From Aegilops tauschii subsp. strangulata (Eukaryota > Streptophyta > Magnoliopsida > Poales > Poaceae), in assembly GCF_002575655.3 (NCBI RefSeq), contig NC_053040.3, positions 153,327,148 through 153,391,147 of the forward strand: a stretch of DNA of 64,000 nucleotides, given 5' to 3'. The translations under genes were made by a program, and so were the position numbers. The notes under the pieces were generated by a model. The model was not told the origin of the DNA and ran no database searches. It saw only the letters and a program-made list of their open reading frames with translations. This document shows positions 20,532-31,499 of the stretch, in pieces (the stretch's first letter is position 1; every line of letters begins with the position of its first letter).

Positions 20532-21677
20532 ATGGCGGACGCAAGCCGCGCCCGTGCCGAGCGCCAGGCTGTCCTCGCCACCCGCGTTGCTTAGATGGCC
20601 CCTATCGGTGGGCCACCCCGTCGTTCTCCGCCACCACCGCGCTCCACCCTCATGGCAGGCGTCTCGCTCCCGGCTCCAGTGGCAGTCACCGATGACGGGG
20701 CCAGGGGGCTCCGAGCCCTGGCCCCCGCCTTGCGGCGGGTACAGTGGCCGCCCAAGTCCAAGCCGGAGATGCCGCCGCGCTACGACGGCGCGGCGGACCC
20801 GTCAGCTTTCCCTATGGCATATGAGGAGGCTATCCTCGAGGACGGGGCCACCGACAAGGTCATGGCCAACTGGCTTCCCATGGCCCTCACTGGCGCGCCG
20901 CACGCATGGCTACTCAACCTCCCTGGATCCACGGTGGCATCTTGGGAGGAGCTGCGCGGCCTCTTCACTGCGCGCTACGCGGCACCGACGCACCACGCGG
21001 TCGCGGCCCTGCTAGGTGGCTCTCAAGCACCGCCTTTAGATCGCCACATCAAGCCGTTCCTTCGCCAAATTGGTGCCGCTTCCAAGTGCTTGGGGGCTCC
21101 GCCGGGCTGGGCTGCGCCCGAGGCCGACCTCACCTTCGATTCGGAAGACCACCCTGTCACCACCAGCGGCTCGGGTATGCTCCCGATGCTCTGCTCGCCC
21201 ACTACCTGCAATGTGGCCGTCACCAAGACCCTCATCGACGGCGGCGGCGGCCTCAATGTGCTCTCCGTGGAGGCCTTCAGCCTTCTTCACGTACCGCTCG
21301 AGCGGCTCAGCCTCAGCAAGCCTTTCTCAGGAGTTGGTGGCGGCGTCGCCCACTCCCTGGGGCAGATTCGCCTCCCTGTCACCTTCGGCACGCGCAACAA
21401 CTACCGCACCGAGCTGGTCGACTTCGACATCGCCCGCATCGGCCTCCCGTACAACGCCATCCTCGGGTACCCAGCTCTGGCCCAGTTCATGGCAGCGACC
21501 CATCCGACCTACAACTTCATGAAGATGCTTTGAAGCAAAGGCGTCCTCACTGTCAAGGGGTACGCCAAGGAGGCCTTGACGGCGCTTAAGTTCGCCCTCA
21601 AGACCGTCGCGGCGGCGCAGCCCGCCGGTGTGGGCACCCCCGAGGCCAAGGGAGCCGCACCAACCAAGAAGAAGTAG
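20532..21677 (+). pseudogene. Gag and protease of the Retand element
   Basis: The frame opens with ATG at 20532 (MADASRARAERQ), about 70 bases after the primer-binding site. It stays in one phase through stops at 20592 (TAG), 21531 (TGA) and 21675 (TAG). The gag block appears as MPPRYDGAADPSAFPMAYEE and WLLNLPGSTVASWEELRGLF. The protease-like region has TLIDGGGGLNVLSVEAF, where intact relatives have D-(S/G)-G, and ends near YNAILGYPALAQFMAATHPTYN. The gag is shorter than usual between SKCLGAPPG and the protease, so an internal deletion is likely. The five stops of the whole gag-pol frame include no frameshift. Confidence 0.85.
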
Positions 21678-22781
21678 CTGTTCACCCAGGACAAAGCGAA
21701 AACCAAGCAGGTGCCGGTCAATGAGGACGGGTCCTCGGTTGCCACCTTTACCATAGGTGCCGACCTCGACCCAAGCCAAGAGGAAGCACTGGTGAAGTTC
21801 TTGCATGCGAACAAGGAAATATTCGCATGGGAACCCAAGCAGCTGGTGGGGGTCCCAAGAGAGGTGATTCAGCATCACTTGAGGGTGTGCCCCAATGTAC
21901 GCCCTGTGAAGCAGCGGGCGAGACGGCAGCCCACGGAGAAGCAGGCCTTCATCGTCCAAGAAACCCGCAAGTTAGAGGTGGCGGGTGCCATTCGCGAGGT
22001 CCGGTACCCCGAATGGCTGGTGAACCCCGTCGTTGTGCCGAAGAAAGGCGGGAAGGAGCGAATGTGCGTCGACTTCACCAACCTCAACAAGGCCTGTCCC
22101 CAAGATCCGTTCCCACTTCCACGCATCGACCAGATCGCCGACTCCACCACCGAGTGCGACCTACTATGCTTCCTGGATGCGTTTTCAGGGTATCACCAAA
22201 TCAAGATGGCGGTAGAAGATGTAGAGAAGACAGCCTTCCTGACCCCGTGTGGGGTGTACTGCTACACCTGCATACCCTTCGGACTATGCAACGCGGGCGC
22301 AACCTTTCAGCGGTTGATGCACATCGCCTTAGGGTGGCATCTCAGGAGAAACACGGAGGCCTACGTCGACGACATTGTGGTGAAGTCTCGGGAGGCAAGA
22401 ACCTTGATCCAAGATCTGGAGGAGACCTTCGCGAGCCTGCGCCAGGTGAACTTGCGACTTAACCCAGAGAAGTGCGTGTTCGGTGTCCCTTCCGACAAGC
22501 TGCTGGGATTCCTCGTGTCCCATAGAGGGATCAAGGCAAACCCGGAAAAGATCAAGGCCATTGAAGACATGAGCCCACCGCAGACCCTCAAGGAAATGCA
22601 GAAACTAGCCGGTCAGGTAACTGCATTGGGACGCTTCATCTCCAAGCTGGGAGAGCATGCCCTACCCTTCTTCAAGCTGATGAAGAAGAAGGGCCCATTT
22701 GAGTGGACCCCGGAGGCCAACCGAGCTTTTCAAGACCTCAAGAGATACCTGACTAGCCCTCCGGTGATGGTGGCGCCATGA
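21678..22781 (+). pseudogene. Reverse transcriptase of the Retand element
   Basis: The same frame as gag continues. The connector DGSSVATFTIGADLDPSQEEAL and HANKEIFAW precede the RT fingers (NPVVVPKKGGKERMCVDFTNLNKACP), palm (FLDAFSGYHQIKM, IPFGLCNAGATFQ) and the active site AYVDDIVVKS, which is intact. Thumb motifs QKLAGQVTALGRFISKL follow. A TGA at 22779-22781 (most simply from CGA) separates it from the RNase H part. The catalytic aspartates are all present. Confidence 0.93.
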
Positions 22782-23933
22782 CCTCTCGAGCCTCTAGTAC
22801 TCTATCTTGTCGCCACCCCGTACTCCGCCAGCGCAGCGCTGGTGGCGGTTCGGGAAGAGCACCAAGCCAAGGGCGCGTCGCGCCAAGCTACGCCGCCAGC
22901 CGGGATGACGCAATATCAGGAAGGCGCAGCAAGAGCCGTAGCGGCATCAGCAGAGGACCAAGCTCGGCAGGGTGACGTCGCCGAGATTCCCGCAAGCGAT
23001 CAGGCGTCGGGAGTTCCACTACCTCAGGAGATGCCCCAACTTCAACAAGACACAAGCCTCACCAACGCGCCAGCCCTCGTCGAGCACCCGGTGTATTTCG
23101 TCAGCACGGTGTTGCGGGACGCGAGAGCACGATATCCCATGCCTCAGAAGCTCCTGCTCGCACTCTTGGTGGCCTCGCGCAAGTTGCGGCACTACTTCCA
23201 GGGCCACCCCATCAAGGTTATCTCAGCCTACCCATTGGAGAGAGTGCTCAGGAGGCCCAACTCTGCTGGAAGGGTTGCTGAGTGGAATATCGAGTTGCAG
23301 GCATTCCAGTTGGAGTTCAGCACTACCAGGGTCATCAAGGGAGCCGCGCTCGCTGATTTTGTGGCGGAATGGACGGATGCCCCGACGCTTGAAGTAAGCG
23401 AGGACCGGTCCACCTCACCGGGAAGTGAGCCGCCAGACGGCTGGGTCATGTATTTCGATGGCGCCTTGGCGCACCAAGGCGCGGGGGCTGGAGCAGTACT
23501 CATCTCCCCCGCTCAAGACAAACTCTACTACACCATGCAGCTCTGCTTTCAGCATGGCAAGAAGGTCTCCAACAACATCATAGAATACGAAGGCCTCATA
23601 GCTGGCCTAAAGGCCTCGACAGCTCTGGGGGTGAAACGCCTCACCGTTAGGGGCGACTCGCAGCTCCTCGTCAACTTCTCCAACAAGGTATACGAGCCGA
23701 AGGACGAGCACATGGAGGCATACCTCGCGGAGGTGCGCAAGATGGAGAAGCAGTTCCTGGGCCTGGAGTTGCAGCACGTGCCCCGGGGCACCAACAAGGA
23801 AGCTGACGACGTCGCCAAAAGGGCATCCAAGCGGCAGCCCCAAGAGCCCGCCGTCTTTGAAGAACGGCTCTTCAAGCCATCAGCGACACCACCACTTTCA
23901 AGAACAGCTCAGCCTCGGGAGGAGCTCCTGTAG
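22782..23933 (+). pseudogene. Tandem RNase H region (RNH plus archaeal-type RNH) of the Retand element
   Basis: The first, shorter RNase H region is at about 22782-23390 (HPVYFVSTVLRDARARYPM, HPIKVISAYPLERVL, AALADFVAEWT). The second RNase H has a complete acidic set: VMYFDGALAHQGAGAG, NNIIEYEGLIAGL, VRGDSQLLV and NKEADDVAKRAS. This duplicated arrangement is known for the Tat lineage. Between RT and the first RNase H lies a long, low-complexity linker with many Ala, Gln and Arg. A TAG at 23931-23933 (most simply from CAG) ends the block, and the frame continues into the integrase. Confidence 0.92.
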
Positions 23934-25253
23934 CCGCCTGCCACAGGAGCCCCAGCTTGTGGCCCGACCTTAGGAGCACGCCTACTCTTGGCGCTCGAGC
24001 CCCAAGAGGGATGCTGGACCAAGGAATTCAAGGAATACCTGATGCAAGGGGCGCTACCGGAGAAGGAAGAGGACGCAGAGCGCGTGGCCCGGCAAGCCAC
24101 GACATACTGCATTCGGGATGGTGAGTTGTACAGGAAGCGACCAAATGATGTTTCACTGCATTGCATTTCCAGAGACCAGGGGAAGGAGTTGCTATCTGAC
24201 ATACACGGTGGGGACTGCGGGCACCACTCGTCATCGCAGACCCTCGTCGGCAACGCATTCCGCAGCGGATTCTACTGGCCCACAGCGCTCAACGACGCGG
24301 CCGAGCTGGTGAAGTCCTGTGAAGCCTGCCAGTTCCACGCCAAGCAGATCCATCAGCCGGCTCAGGGCCTCCAGACCATCCCGCTCACATGGCCGTTCGC
24401 GGTCTGGGGGCTGGATATCCTGGGCCCATTCCCCCGAGTGCACGGGGGCTACCGCTACCTCTACGTCGCCATCGACAAGTTCACCAAGTGGGCGGAGGTG
24501 GAAGCCGTTTGCACTATCCCAGCTGGCTCCGCAGTCAAATTCATCAAGGGCCTCGTGAGCCGCTTCGGGGTCCCCAACCGCATCATCACTGATAACGGCT
24601 CACAGTTCACCAGTAATCTCTTCAAAACATACTGTGCTAACCTTGGAACGCAGATCTGCTACGCTTCGGTGGCGCACCCCAGGAGCAATGGTCAGGCCGA
24701 ATGCGCCAACGCGGAGGTCCTGAGGGGCCTCAAGCCCAGGACTTTCAAGAAGAAGCTGGAGGCCTGCGGCAGGGGCTGGTACGACGAGCTCCAGTCCGTG
24801 CTTTGGTCCGTCCGCACCACCGCTACCAAGCCGACGGGCGAGACCCCGTTCTTCCTCATCTACGGAGCAGAAGCGGTCCTCCCTCACGAGGTCAAGCATC
24901 GCTCCGCACGGGTCCTGGTGTTTGATGAAATGCAACATGACACCGCACGGGGGATGGACCTCGTGCTGGGGGAGGAACACCGCCGTGAAGCCGCACTACG
25001 GGCGGCAAGGTATCAGCAGGCGCTGCGGCGATACCACTGCCGCAACATCCGCTCCAGGACGCTCGAGGCGGGCGACCTCGTCCTGAGGCGGGTCCTCTCC
25101 AGGGAAGGGATGCACAAGCTCTCACCCATGTGGGAGGGCCCGTTCAAGGTCATCCATGTCTCCAGGCCTGGCGCCTCGTGCCTGGAGACGCAGGACGGGG
25201 TGCCCATCCAGAATGCCTGGAACATCCAGCACCTCCGGAAGTTCTACCCATGA
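23934..25253 (+). pseudogene. Integrase of the Retand element
   Basis: An open frame of more than 420 codons in the same phase as gag-pol. The zinc-binding region has HGGDCGHHSSSQTL and SCEACQFHAKQ. The catalytic triad is complete: WGLDILGPF, RIITDNGSQF and NGQAECANAEV. The C-terminal GPFKVI motif (SPMWEGPFKVIHV) precedes the end at HLRKFYP. It has no internal stop, so only the upstream nonsense changes prevent expression as part of the polyprotein. No chromodomain is seen, as expected for this lineage. Confidence 0.93.
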
Positions 25254-26102
25254 AGCAAGGCCCAGCGCCTGTGAAGAAAGGCCCAGTGCCTGTGAAGAAG
25301 GCCCAGTGCCTGTGAAGATCGCCGCCCGTGACACTCTCACGTCATAATGAGTGGGGCTGTACATGCCCCGGAGTCTCAGGAGTGCCGCCCTCGGGCCTCG
25401 GGGGCTCCCTCCCATGTCTTAGTGGTAGCACTTAGCTCCGCGCTGGTGAGAAGACTTGAAGACTAGACTAGGTGCCGGACGCGGCTTTTCATTTGCTTTC
25501 CGTAGTTGGCTCACCTTCTTTTAATTGAAGTTTGCTTCTGGCGTTCCTTGCTAATTTGGTTCCGTCGCCTTTCGCCGCTATTTCTGACTCTAGTTAACTT
25601 GTTTTCTCTCTCTTGCTTACCTCGCGAGGGGGCTAGGCAGGTGCCCTCGCGAGCGTTTGTCCTTCTCTCTGCCTTCCGTCTGCTTTTTCATGAGGCACCC
25701 TCGTTTGAGCCCACAAGCTGGTGCATCTTTCCTAATCCGTGCCCCTCGGGTACCACGATATGAAGCGCTGGGTCAAGGCTTGGGTGAATGATAAGTCTCC
25801 TAACGAGCTTCCTAACAATTTTTTTGCAGTTCTTGAGCGACCACTGAGTCAAGACGGGCACCAGGAAACAAGTGCCTCGTGAAGAGGAGGCTACCCTGAA
25901 CGCGCAAAGCTAAGTTATTTCCACACAAAACAACGGCACAGCACAGCATAATATAGTGATTGAGGAATCACGGTTCGATACACGCCCCTCCGGGGCCCAT
26001 ACTGGTTCCTCTTTGATACAGGAAGGAAAGGAAGAACAAAATAAAAGCGGCGCTCGCCCCCACAGTGGTTCAAGGGGGCGGGCTCTTGGCGATGTTCCGA
26101 GC
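25254..26102 (+). other. Spacer between integrase and antisense ORF of the Retand element
   Basis: No supported coding frame on either strand. Immediately after the integrase stop, a unit of about 23 bases (gcccagtgcctgtgaagaa) is repeated three times to about 25318. A CCTCGCGAGG palindrome lies near 25620 and a tRNA-free T-rich stretch near 25500-25610. Confidence 0.5.
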
Positions 26103-26903
26103 TCAGCCGGACCCCTCCTTGCGCTTCACGGAGGCGCGGCGACGAGACGACCCGCCACCACTTTCTAAGCGGGCACGGCGGCATGGCGGCTGGTCATAGC
26201 CACCACTGCTGGAGCTGTCGGTAGAGGAAGAGCCACCGTAGCTGGACGAGATGCGGTTGGTACCAAGGGCCGGTTCGCCCCCCTCCTCGTCCCGACCATC
26301 GCCAAGGCCGAGCACCTCCTTGCCGTCGTTCACCTCAGGGCAGCACCCGACGCGGCGACCATCTTCCCCAAACACCCTCACGTAGAGGGTCGCATCACCG
26401 TCGTACTTGAAATGGAGGGTGCACCGCCTGCCCAGGCCGCACGCGCGAGCGAACGCCTGCCAACCGCAGGCCAGAGCTATGTTGCCCGCGAAGGAGACCT
26501 CAACCACAACCCAAGAAGCCCTACTGCAGCAACCGTCCGCCTACAGCCAGAGCCCACCTGGACCTGAAGCTGGCAGCTCATCGGCAAAGAAGCGCGGAAG
26601 CTGAAGCCGGTTGCCGGCCGGATCCTCCGACCAGACGACGAACTCCGGCAGCACCTCCGCCGAGTGGAAGCGCGGCCGGGGAGGCCGTGCAACCATGGCA
26701 CGTCTCCTCTCATCAGCAGGGCTGCCACGACCAGAACGACCCCTACCACGCGCAGCGGCGCCACCGCGGGAGCAAGGGGCCGCGGCGGGGGGCGCGGTGT
26801 GCTTGCGGGGACGGCCGCGTCCACGCTTGGGCGCCGGAGAGTCGGGCCCCTCACGAGGGGCCTTACCCTTCTCCGCGGTAGAGAACCTCTTCGACGGCGC
26901 CAT
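26103..26903 (-). pseudogene. Antisense ORF of the Retand element: AT-hook plus B3-like protein, one nonsense codon
   Basis: The frame runs from ATG at 26903 to a stop at 26105-26103 (266 codons), interrupted once by TAG at 26543-26541 (most simply from CAG). Residues 26-35 (KRGRGRPRKH) contain the GRP core of an AT-hook. Residues about 84-178 resemble a plant B3 DNA-binding fold: EDPAGNRLQLPRFFADEL near the start, then GWQAFARACGL and LHFKYDGDATLYVRVF. A serine-rich tail (SSSTDSSSSGG) and a basic end follow. It lies between the integrase and the 3' LTR on the opposite strand and has its own TATA box 80 bases upstream of the ATG. Antisense ORFs at this place are known in the Tat lineage. The B3-like reading is my inference from motif spacing. 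A DNA-binding or regulatory role is possible but unproven. Confidence 0.7.
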
Positions 26904-26981
26904 TGCTACTAGCAGAGGAGCAAGGAGGAAGAAGCAAGCGGACTGGGAAGAGATGGGCGACGGGGGCTCTGCCCCCCTCCC

Positions 26982-26990
26982 CATTTATAG
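26982..26990 (-). promoter_or_regulatory. TATA box of the antisense ORF
   Basis: Minus strand CCACTATAAATGGGGAG has its TATAAAT about 80 bases upstream of the antisense ATG at 26903. This leaves room for a short 5' leader of about 50 bases. Confidence 0.65.
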
Positions 26991-27216
26991 TGGGAGAAGG
27001 CCAACCGGCGCCTCCCACGATCACAAGTAATGATTGTTTTCCCTTGCATGTCGCAGGGACTTGTCAAGTCAGGCAGTTGCCGAGGCAGCGTGGGGGAGCG
27101 GAGATTCCCACGTCCAATCAACCGCCATGCGTCGACCAAGGCCGTAGGCCTTTGGGGCCCGCGGCGCTTCGCGCTTGACCTTTGGCTTCGCCTTAAAGCC
27201 AAGCCCGAGCACGCCT

Positions 27217-27232
27217 TGGGCCCGGGGGCTAC
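27217..27232 (+). other. Polypurine tract region of the Retand element
   Basis: TGGGCCCGGGGGCTAC lies directly before the LTR start TGTCGG at 27233. It is G-rich rather than purely purine, as often seen in GC-rich grass elements. Confidence 0.55.
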
Positions 27233-27454
27233 TGTCGGCGTTCTGGGAACAGGGGTCCCCAGACTTGCCTGCCTGTGGTGCACGGCGTGGCTCTGTGCGT
27301 GGGCCTGTACAACCCATCTTCATCAACAAGGCGTTCAAGACCCTCGCGAGGGGCCAAGCCTCGCGAGGCGGACGACACAAGACCTCCTCAGGAGCGGCCT
27401 CACCAGGTTGGCTCGCGAGGAGCGGAGAGATCAAGGCAGGGCAAACCTCGCGAG
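27233..27454 (+). repeat. 3' LTR of the Retand element, first 222 bp
   Basis: Starts TGTCGGCGTTCTGGG and matches 19526-19747 up to CAAACCTCGCGAG, where the CACTA end begins. The remaining 0.7 kb of the LTR does not reappear in the window. Confidence 0.92.
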
Positions 27455-27481
27455 CACTACAAAAAAAAGACACTTCCGTGA
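27455..27481 (+). other. CACTA terminal inverted repeat (left end of CACTA 2)
   Basis: CACTACAAAAAAAAGACACTTCCGTGA. The 3 bp before it (gag) would be one copy of the expected 3-bp target duplication. The partner copy is not in the window. Confidence 0.85.
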
Positions 27482-28118
27482 TGATACATGTTTGTCATAG
27501 TAGGTCATGTTTTCTGTCATGCATGTACATCCATGAGAAATTTATGACAGAATCAAGATAGTCAAACCTGTGCTGTCGTAGAAGTGTTCCATGACATTAC
27601 AAAAATTATCATCACGGAAGTGTCCACTTCCATGACGATAAATCGCGCATCATAGAAGTGCTTTCGTCAAGGGTGACTGACATGGCATCCACCGTAACGG
27701 AACGCCGTTAAGCTATCGGGTCCGGTATTGGATCCGATAACCCGTTAACAGCCCGGACCAATGGGGATTTTCCATGTGTAAAATCATCATTGGCCGGAGG
27801 AAACACGTGTTGCCTCACCGTTGGGACAGATGTCATCCACTCATTGGATAGGAGGTGCCTATGATAGGTTGACACGTGGCACGGCCCAACAGTGGCCCAT
27901 TCCGGTGAAAAAGGTCAGCCCAGTAAAAAATAGCAGGCCGGCCCATATAAGGCCTACTTGTGTCAGGTCCATTTAAGCCCACGGCCCATACGAGATGTGC
28001 CAATTCGGCCCGTCAACGGCCTGTTAAAGATTTGACACCATTGCAGCCCATCGTCAGTTCGAGCCCGTTAACAGCCCGCTATATATTTGGGCTCAATATC
28101 GGCCCGACGAGATTTCGG

Positions 28119-28860
28119 CCTGTTAACGGCCCATTCAGTGGATGGGCCAATTTTCATGATGTACATCTTTCGGCCTTTTAGCGACCCATTTAAATATCGG
28201 GCTAATTTCCGGTTCGGTGTGTCTTTCAGCCTGTTGACGGCCCATAAAGCAGTTGGGCCATTTGTAGCCGGACCTGAGTTTCAGCCTTTTAGTGACCCAT
28301 TTAAGTGTTGGGCCAATTTCCGGCCCTGTGTGTCTTTCAGCCTGGTGACGACCCATATATCTGTTGGGCCATTTGTAGTCGGACCTGAGTTTTGGCCTTT
28401 TAGCGACCCATTTAAGTGTTGGGCCAATTCTTGGCCATGTGTGCCTTTCAGCCTGTTAACGGACCATAAATGAGTTGGGCCATTTGTAGTCGGACCTGAG
28501 TTTTGGCCTTTTAACGGCCCATGCCCTTCATGGTCCAATACCAGCCCGGTTTCTCTTTCGGCCTGCTAAAGGCCCACAACACAGTTGGGCCATTTACAAT
28601 ACGACCTGACTTTCGGCCTCTTAGTGGCCCATGCTCTACATGGTCCCGTACAAGCCCGCTGTCTCTTTCGGCCTGCTAAAGGCCCACAGTATAGTTGGGC
28701 CATATGTAGCCCGAACTTAGTAACAGCCTGTTAACGGCCCGTGAAATCAATTGGGCCCACCTGTTGCCCGCTTCGATATCAGCCTGTTAACGACCCGGGA
28801 GTTAAGAGGGCCAACCAATAACTTTCGGCCTGGTAACGACCCATTAACTTAATGGGCCCA
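28119..28860. repeat. 111-bp tandem array in the CACTA-2 subterminal region
   Basis: Units starting with cctgttaacggcccat begin at 28119, 28230, 28341, 28452, 28562, 28672 and 28783. The spacing is 110-111 bases. Each unit contains a related half-unit (ccttttagcgacccatttaag) about 55 bases later, so the array looks like a doubled 55-bp ancestor. Less regular copies precede it from about 27960. Confidence 0.85.
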
Positions 28861-30331
28861 CTAAATTTCGTACATGTCTTTAGGCCAAATTAGATAATTT
28901 GAGCCCATTACGACGAGCAATTATGCACAGGACCAAAACCAATCAAGCAAAGGTACGACATACAGGGAAAAACATTGCACATCCAGCATATATTACAGGA
29001 AATTACATCCACTGGGCAATCAAAGATTGATGCCGGTGCAAATAAATGAACAGAACCTAACGATCTACAACGTCACAATCTGCAACCTCAGCACGGATGA
29101 CATTGATCAGTTGTTCTTGCTGCTTTGCTACACTCTCTCTGAAAACATTGATCAGTTGTTGTGTCACATGACTCTGCACCTCTGATTCCTCCACCATTTC
29201 CATCATTCCTTCAGCCATTAATTGGTTCACAAACATACATTTTTTCCGTTGCATTCGAGACAGAGGATATTGAACAGATTCAGATGGCGATTTTGGCAGG
29301 CTTGTATTATTGATAGTGGAGAGTGTCTCGACCACTGCATCATAACATAAATTAGGAGGGGAACCAAACAGATTAATCATGAGTTATTGGAATATTACCT
29401 GGCCTAGATTTATTGGAAAGAAACAATGGGGTTGCCTTGTTGTTTTCAGAGTTTGTCTTCTTATCTTCAGCAGCCTGCACCAAATTAAGACACTAGCATT
29501 GCTATCATTGGCCAAGTTAGATAATAGGAAAGCAACATTGGCACAATGAACGTTTGGGCAACTAGCCAACACCAAATTAACACAATATGGCACAGCTATC
29601 ATTGACACAATGAATGAATGGGTAACCAGAGCAGCACTACAATTCACTAATGTGCATGATATGAGATAGTACACTCATGCAGCTCAGTATGCAAAACTAC
29701 CAGGCAGTTTTCCTTACAAAAATCAACATTGGCACCTTTAAAATTTTGCTACAACTAATTTTAGATCAGACAAAGGTTGGATTCACGCCGATTAACAAAA
29801 TACATGCTGATGTAAAAATATAGTGATATACAACAGGTACTTACATCAGCATTGGAGCACAGAGAATTCCCGCAAGATATTTTCCTCAAATACAATGCCA
29901 ATGAAGTAAATCTTCTATCATTTAACCTTATTTTCTAAAAGAGAGATGGGTAAGAAACATGTAGAAAATATGATCAGAATGCTATAAAATTTCATGATGC
30001 GAGGATAAGCACACGCTTCTTAGAATGGAGTTGACATTCTTTTGCTGGACTGGAGCAGACTAGTTCTTTGGCCACTGGAATCTGCTTATTATCAGTGGGA
30101 GTTGGGTTTCTCTGTGCTGGAGCAGTATCTATGAAAAATGGAGTTGGTTTATTATTTCCTGGCATTTGGATATTTTGCAAAGACCTGGTTTGTAACCCTT
30201 CAGATTCTAACATAGCCATCTTCCCCTTGCATGCCTTGTATAGAAGAATGGTGCTTCAGTTATAAAACATGCTACAGCAGAGAGATGGAATAGGTTCCGA
30301 AGAATAGAAAGGCATGACATATTGACATGTG

Positions 30332-30432
30332 TTCCCTCCATCCAGAAAAAAATGGATGGGTCTAGGCGTATTTCAGTTCTAGATACATCGTTTTTTATCC
30401 ATTTCGGCAACATGTAATCCAGACGGAGGGAG
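30332..30432. mobile_element. Stowaway-type MITE (Tc1/mariner)
   Basis: A roughly 101-bp element has inverted ends ttccctccatccag and ctggattac...gacggagggag, an internal palindromic core (tctaggcgtatttcagttctagatacatc) and TA after the right end. It sits in an intron-like part of CACTA 2. Confidence 0.75.
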
Positions 30433-31499
30433 TATGGTGTAAGAGCTAGGGATATGAGAGGACAACACAGTAAAAAAACACTAGTTGAATGTAAAACTGT
30501 ATGCTAGCGGAATACGTATAGAAAAACTAAGGCGGCATACACGTGTATGATTGGGAAACTAAGATGGCATTGCAACAGAGCACTAGAACAACACTTCAAT
30601 GTAAGAAAACATGGTATGGTAGACAGATGAAGTACGTACTGATGAATAACAATGCATAAGATATTCAGAAGCATGATGTCCAAATTAAGCAGATGGCATT
30701 GCGATAGAGTGGAATGACAGTACTTGAATTTGAAAACATGTTATCATGAATGGAATAGGTATTGAAAAACAGGAAGGCATGACATATTTACATGCATGAT
30801 TAGCATGCTAAGCACATGGCATTGCAACAGAGTAGATACACTCCAGGACATTATATGCATGTTGTACCCATATCACGGGCCAAGTTAGAGCAAGGACCTT
30901 GTGGAGTGAAGAGGATTCAACATCTTTCTGCAAGTCTTCTGATGAATTGCCTTTACATGTTCCATCATATTGGGTATCATAGACATCAAGTTTATTGGCC
31001 TTTACATTGCTCCGTGAGGTTCTTGTGGATATATCAGTGTGTGCAATTATATCTGATATGCATGGAAGACAACTAGTAGTTAGATTTATGTAATGAGTGC
31101 CTGTAGGAGACGACATAAATAGTAGGACTGGGGTTAACTAGCAGCAACAGGTCTCAAAATCTAAAGGGAGAACAGAGATGAAAGCTACAGAATATGTATC
31201 GTTTGTACTCGAGATTAACTAGATGGCACACAAAAGTATTAAAGAACAACATAGGTAATACTAGAAGTGGTATAATACTATAATCACCAGCCTGTGGGAT
31301 AGCATTGGCTGATGCATGATAACTATGGAACAACGTTACCTAAAGAACAAGTATCTTAGCTGAACTATGGAACAGCGTTAACTCATGAACAAGACCCGTA
31401 AGAGATCAGCATGAATATACGGTGAAATGTGATAATCTATTTTCCATGCTCAGATGAATAACAAAGCCATAAATGTTGCACATAAGTAAGATGAGGGTA
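30433..31499. other. CACTA-2 intron-like or spacer DNA
   Basis: AT-rich sequence with no supported exon. The phrase ggcattgca(a)cagag recurs near 30565, 30695 and 30820, suggesting imperfect internal duplication of roughly 130 bases. Confidence 0.35.

Larger units (their letters stand above)
19526..27454 (+). mobile_element. Tat/Retand-lineage Ty3/gypsy retrotransposon
   Basis: The order is 5' LTR (19526-20459), primer-binding site, gag-protease, RT, RNase H, second RNase H, integrase, antisense ORF, polypurine tract and 3' LTR (from 27233, cut at 27454 by a CACTA element). The second RNase H between the first and the integrase, plus an antisense ORF near the 3' end, are hallmarks of the Tat lineage. 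The LTR ends are TGTCGG...CCGACA. By eye the two LTRs differ at about 16 of 222 aligned bases, so this is an old copy. It inserted into the LTR of Athila copy 2. Confidence 0.9.

Noticed and set aside
26611..27030. Plus-strand open frames opposite the antisense ORF of Retand
   Set aside because: They mirror the GC-rich minus-strand coding sequence and have no motifs of their own.
28000..28900. Regular repeats considered as a CRISPR-like array
   Set aside because: Plant DNA, no unique spacers, and the 111-bp units are contiguous tandem repeats next to a CACTA end.
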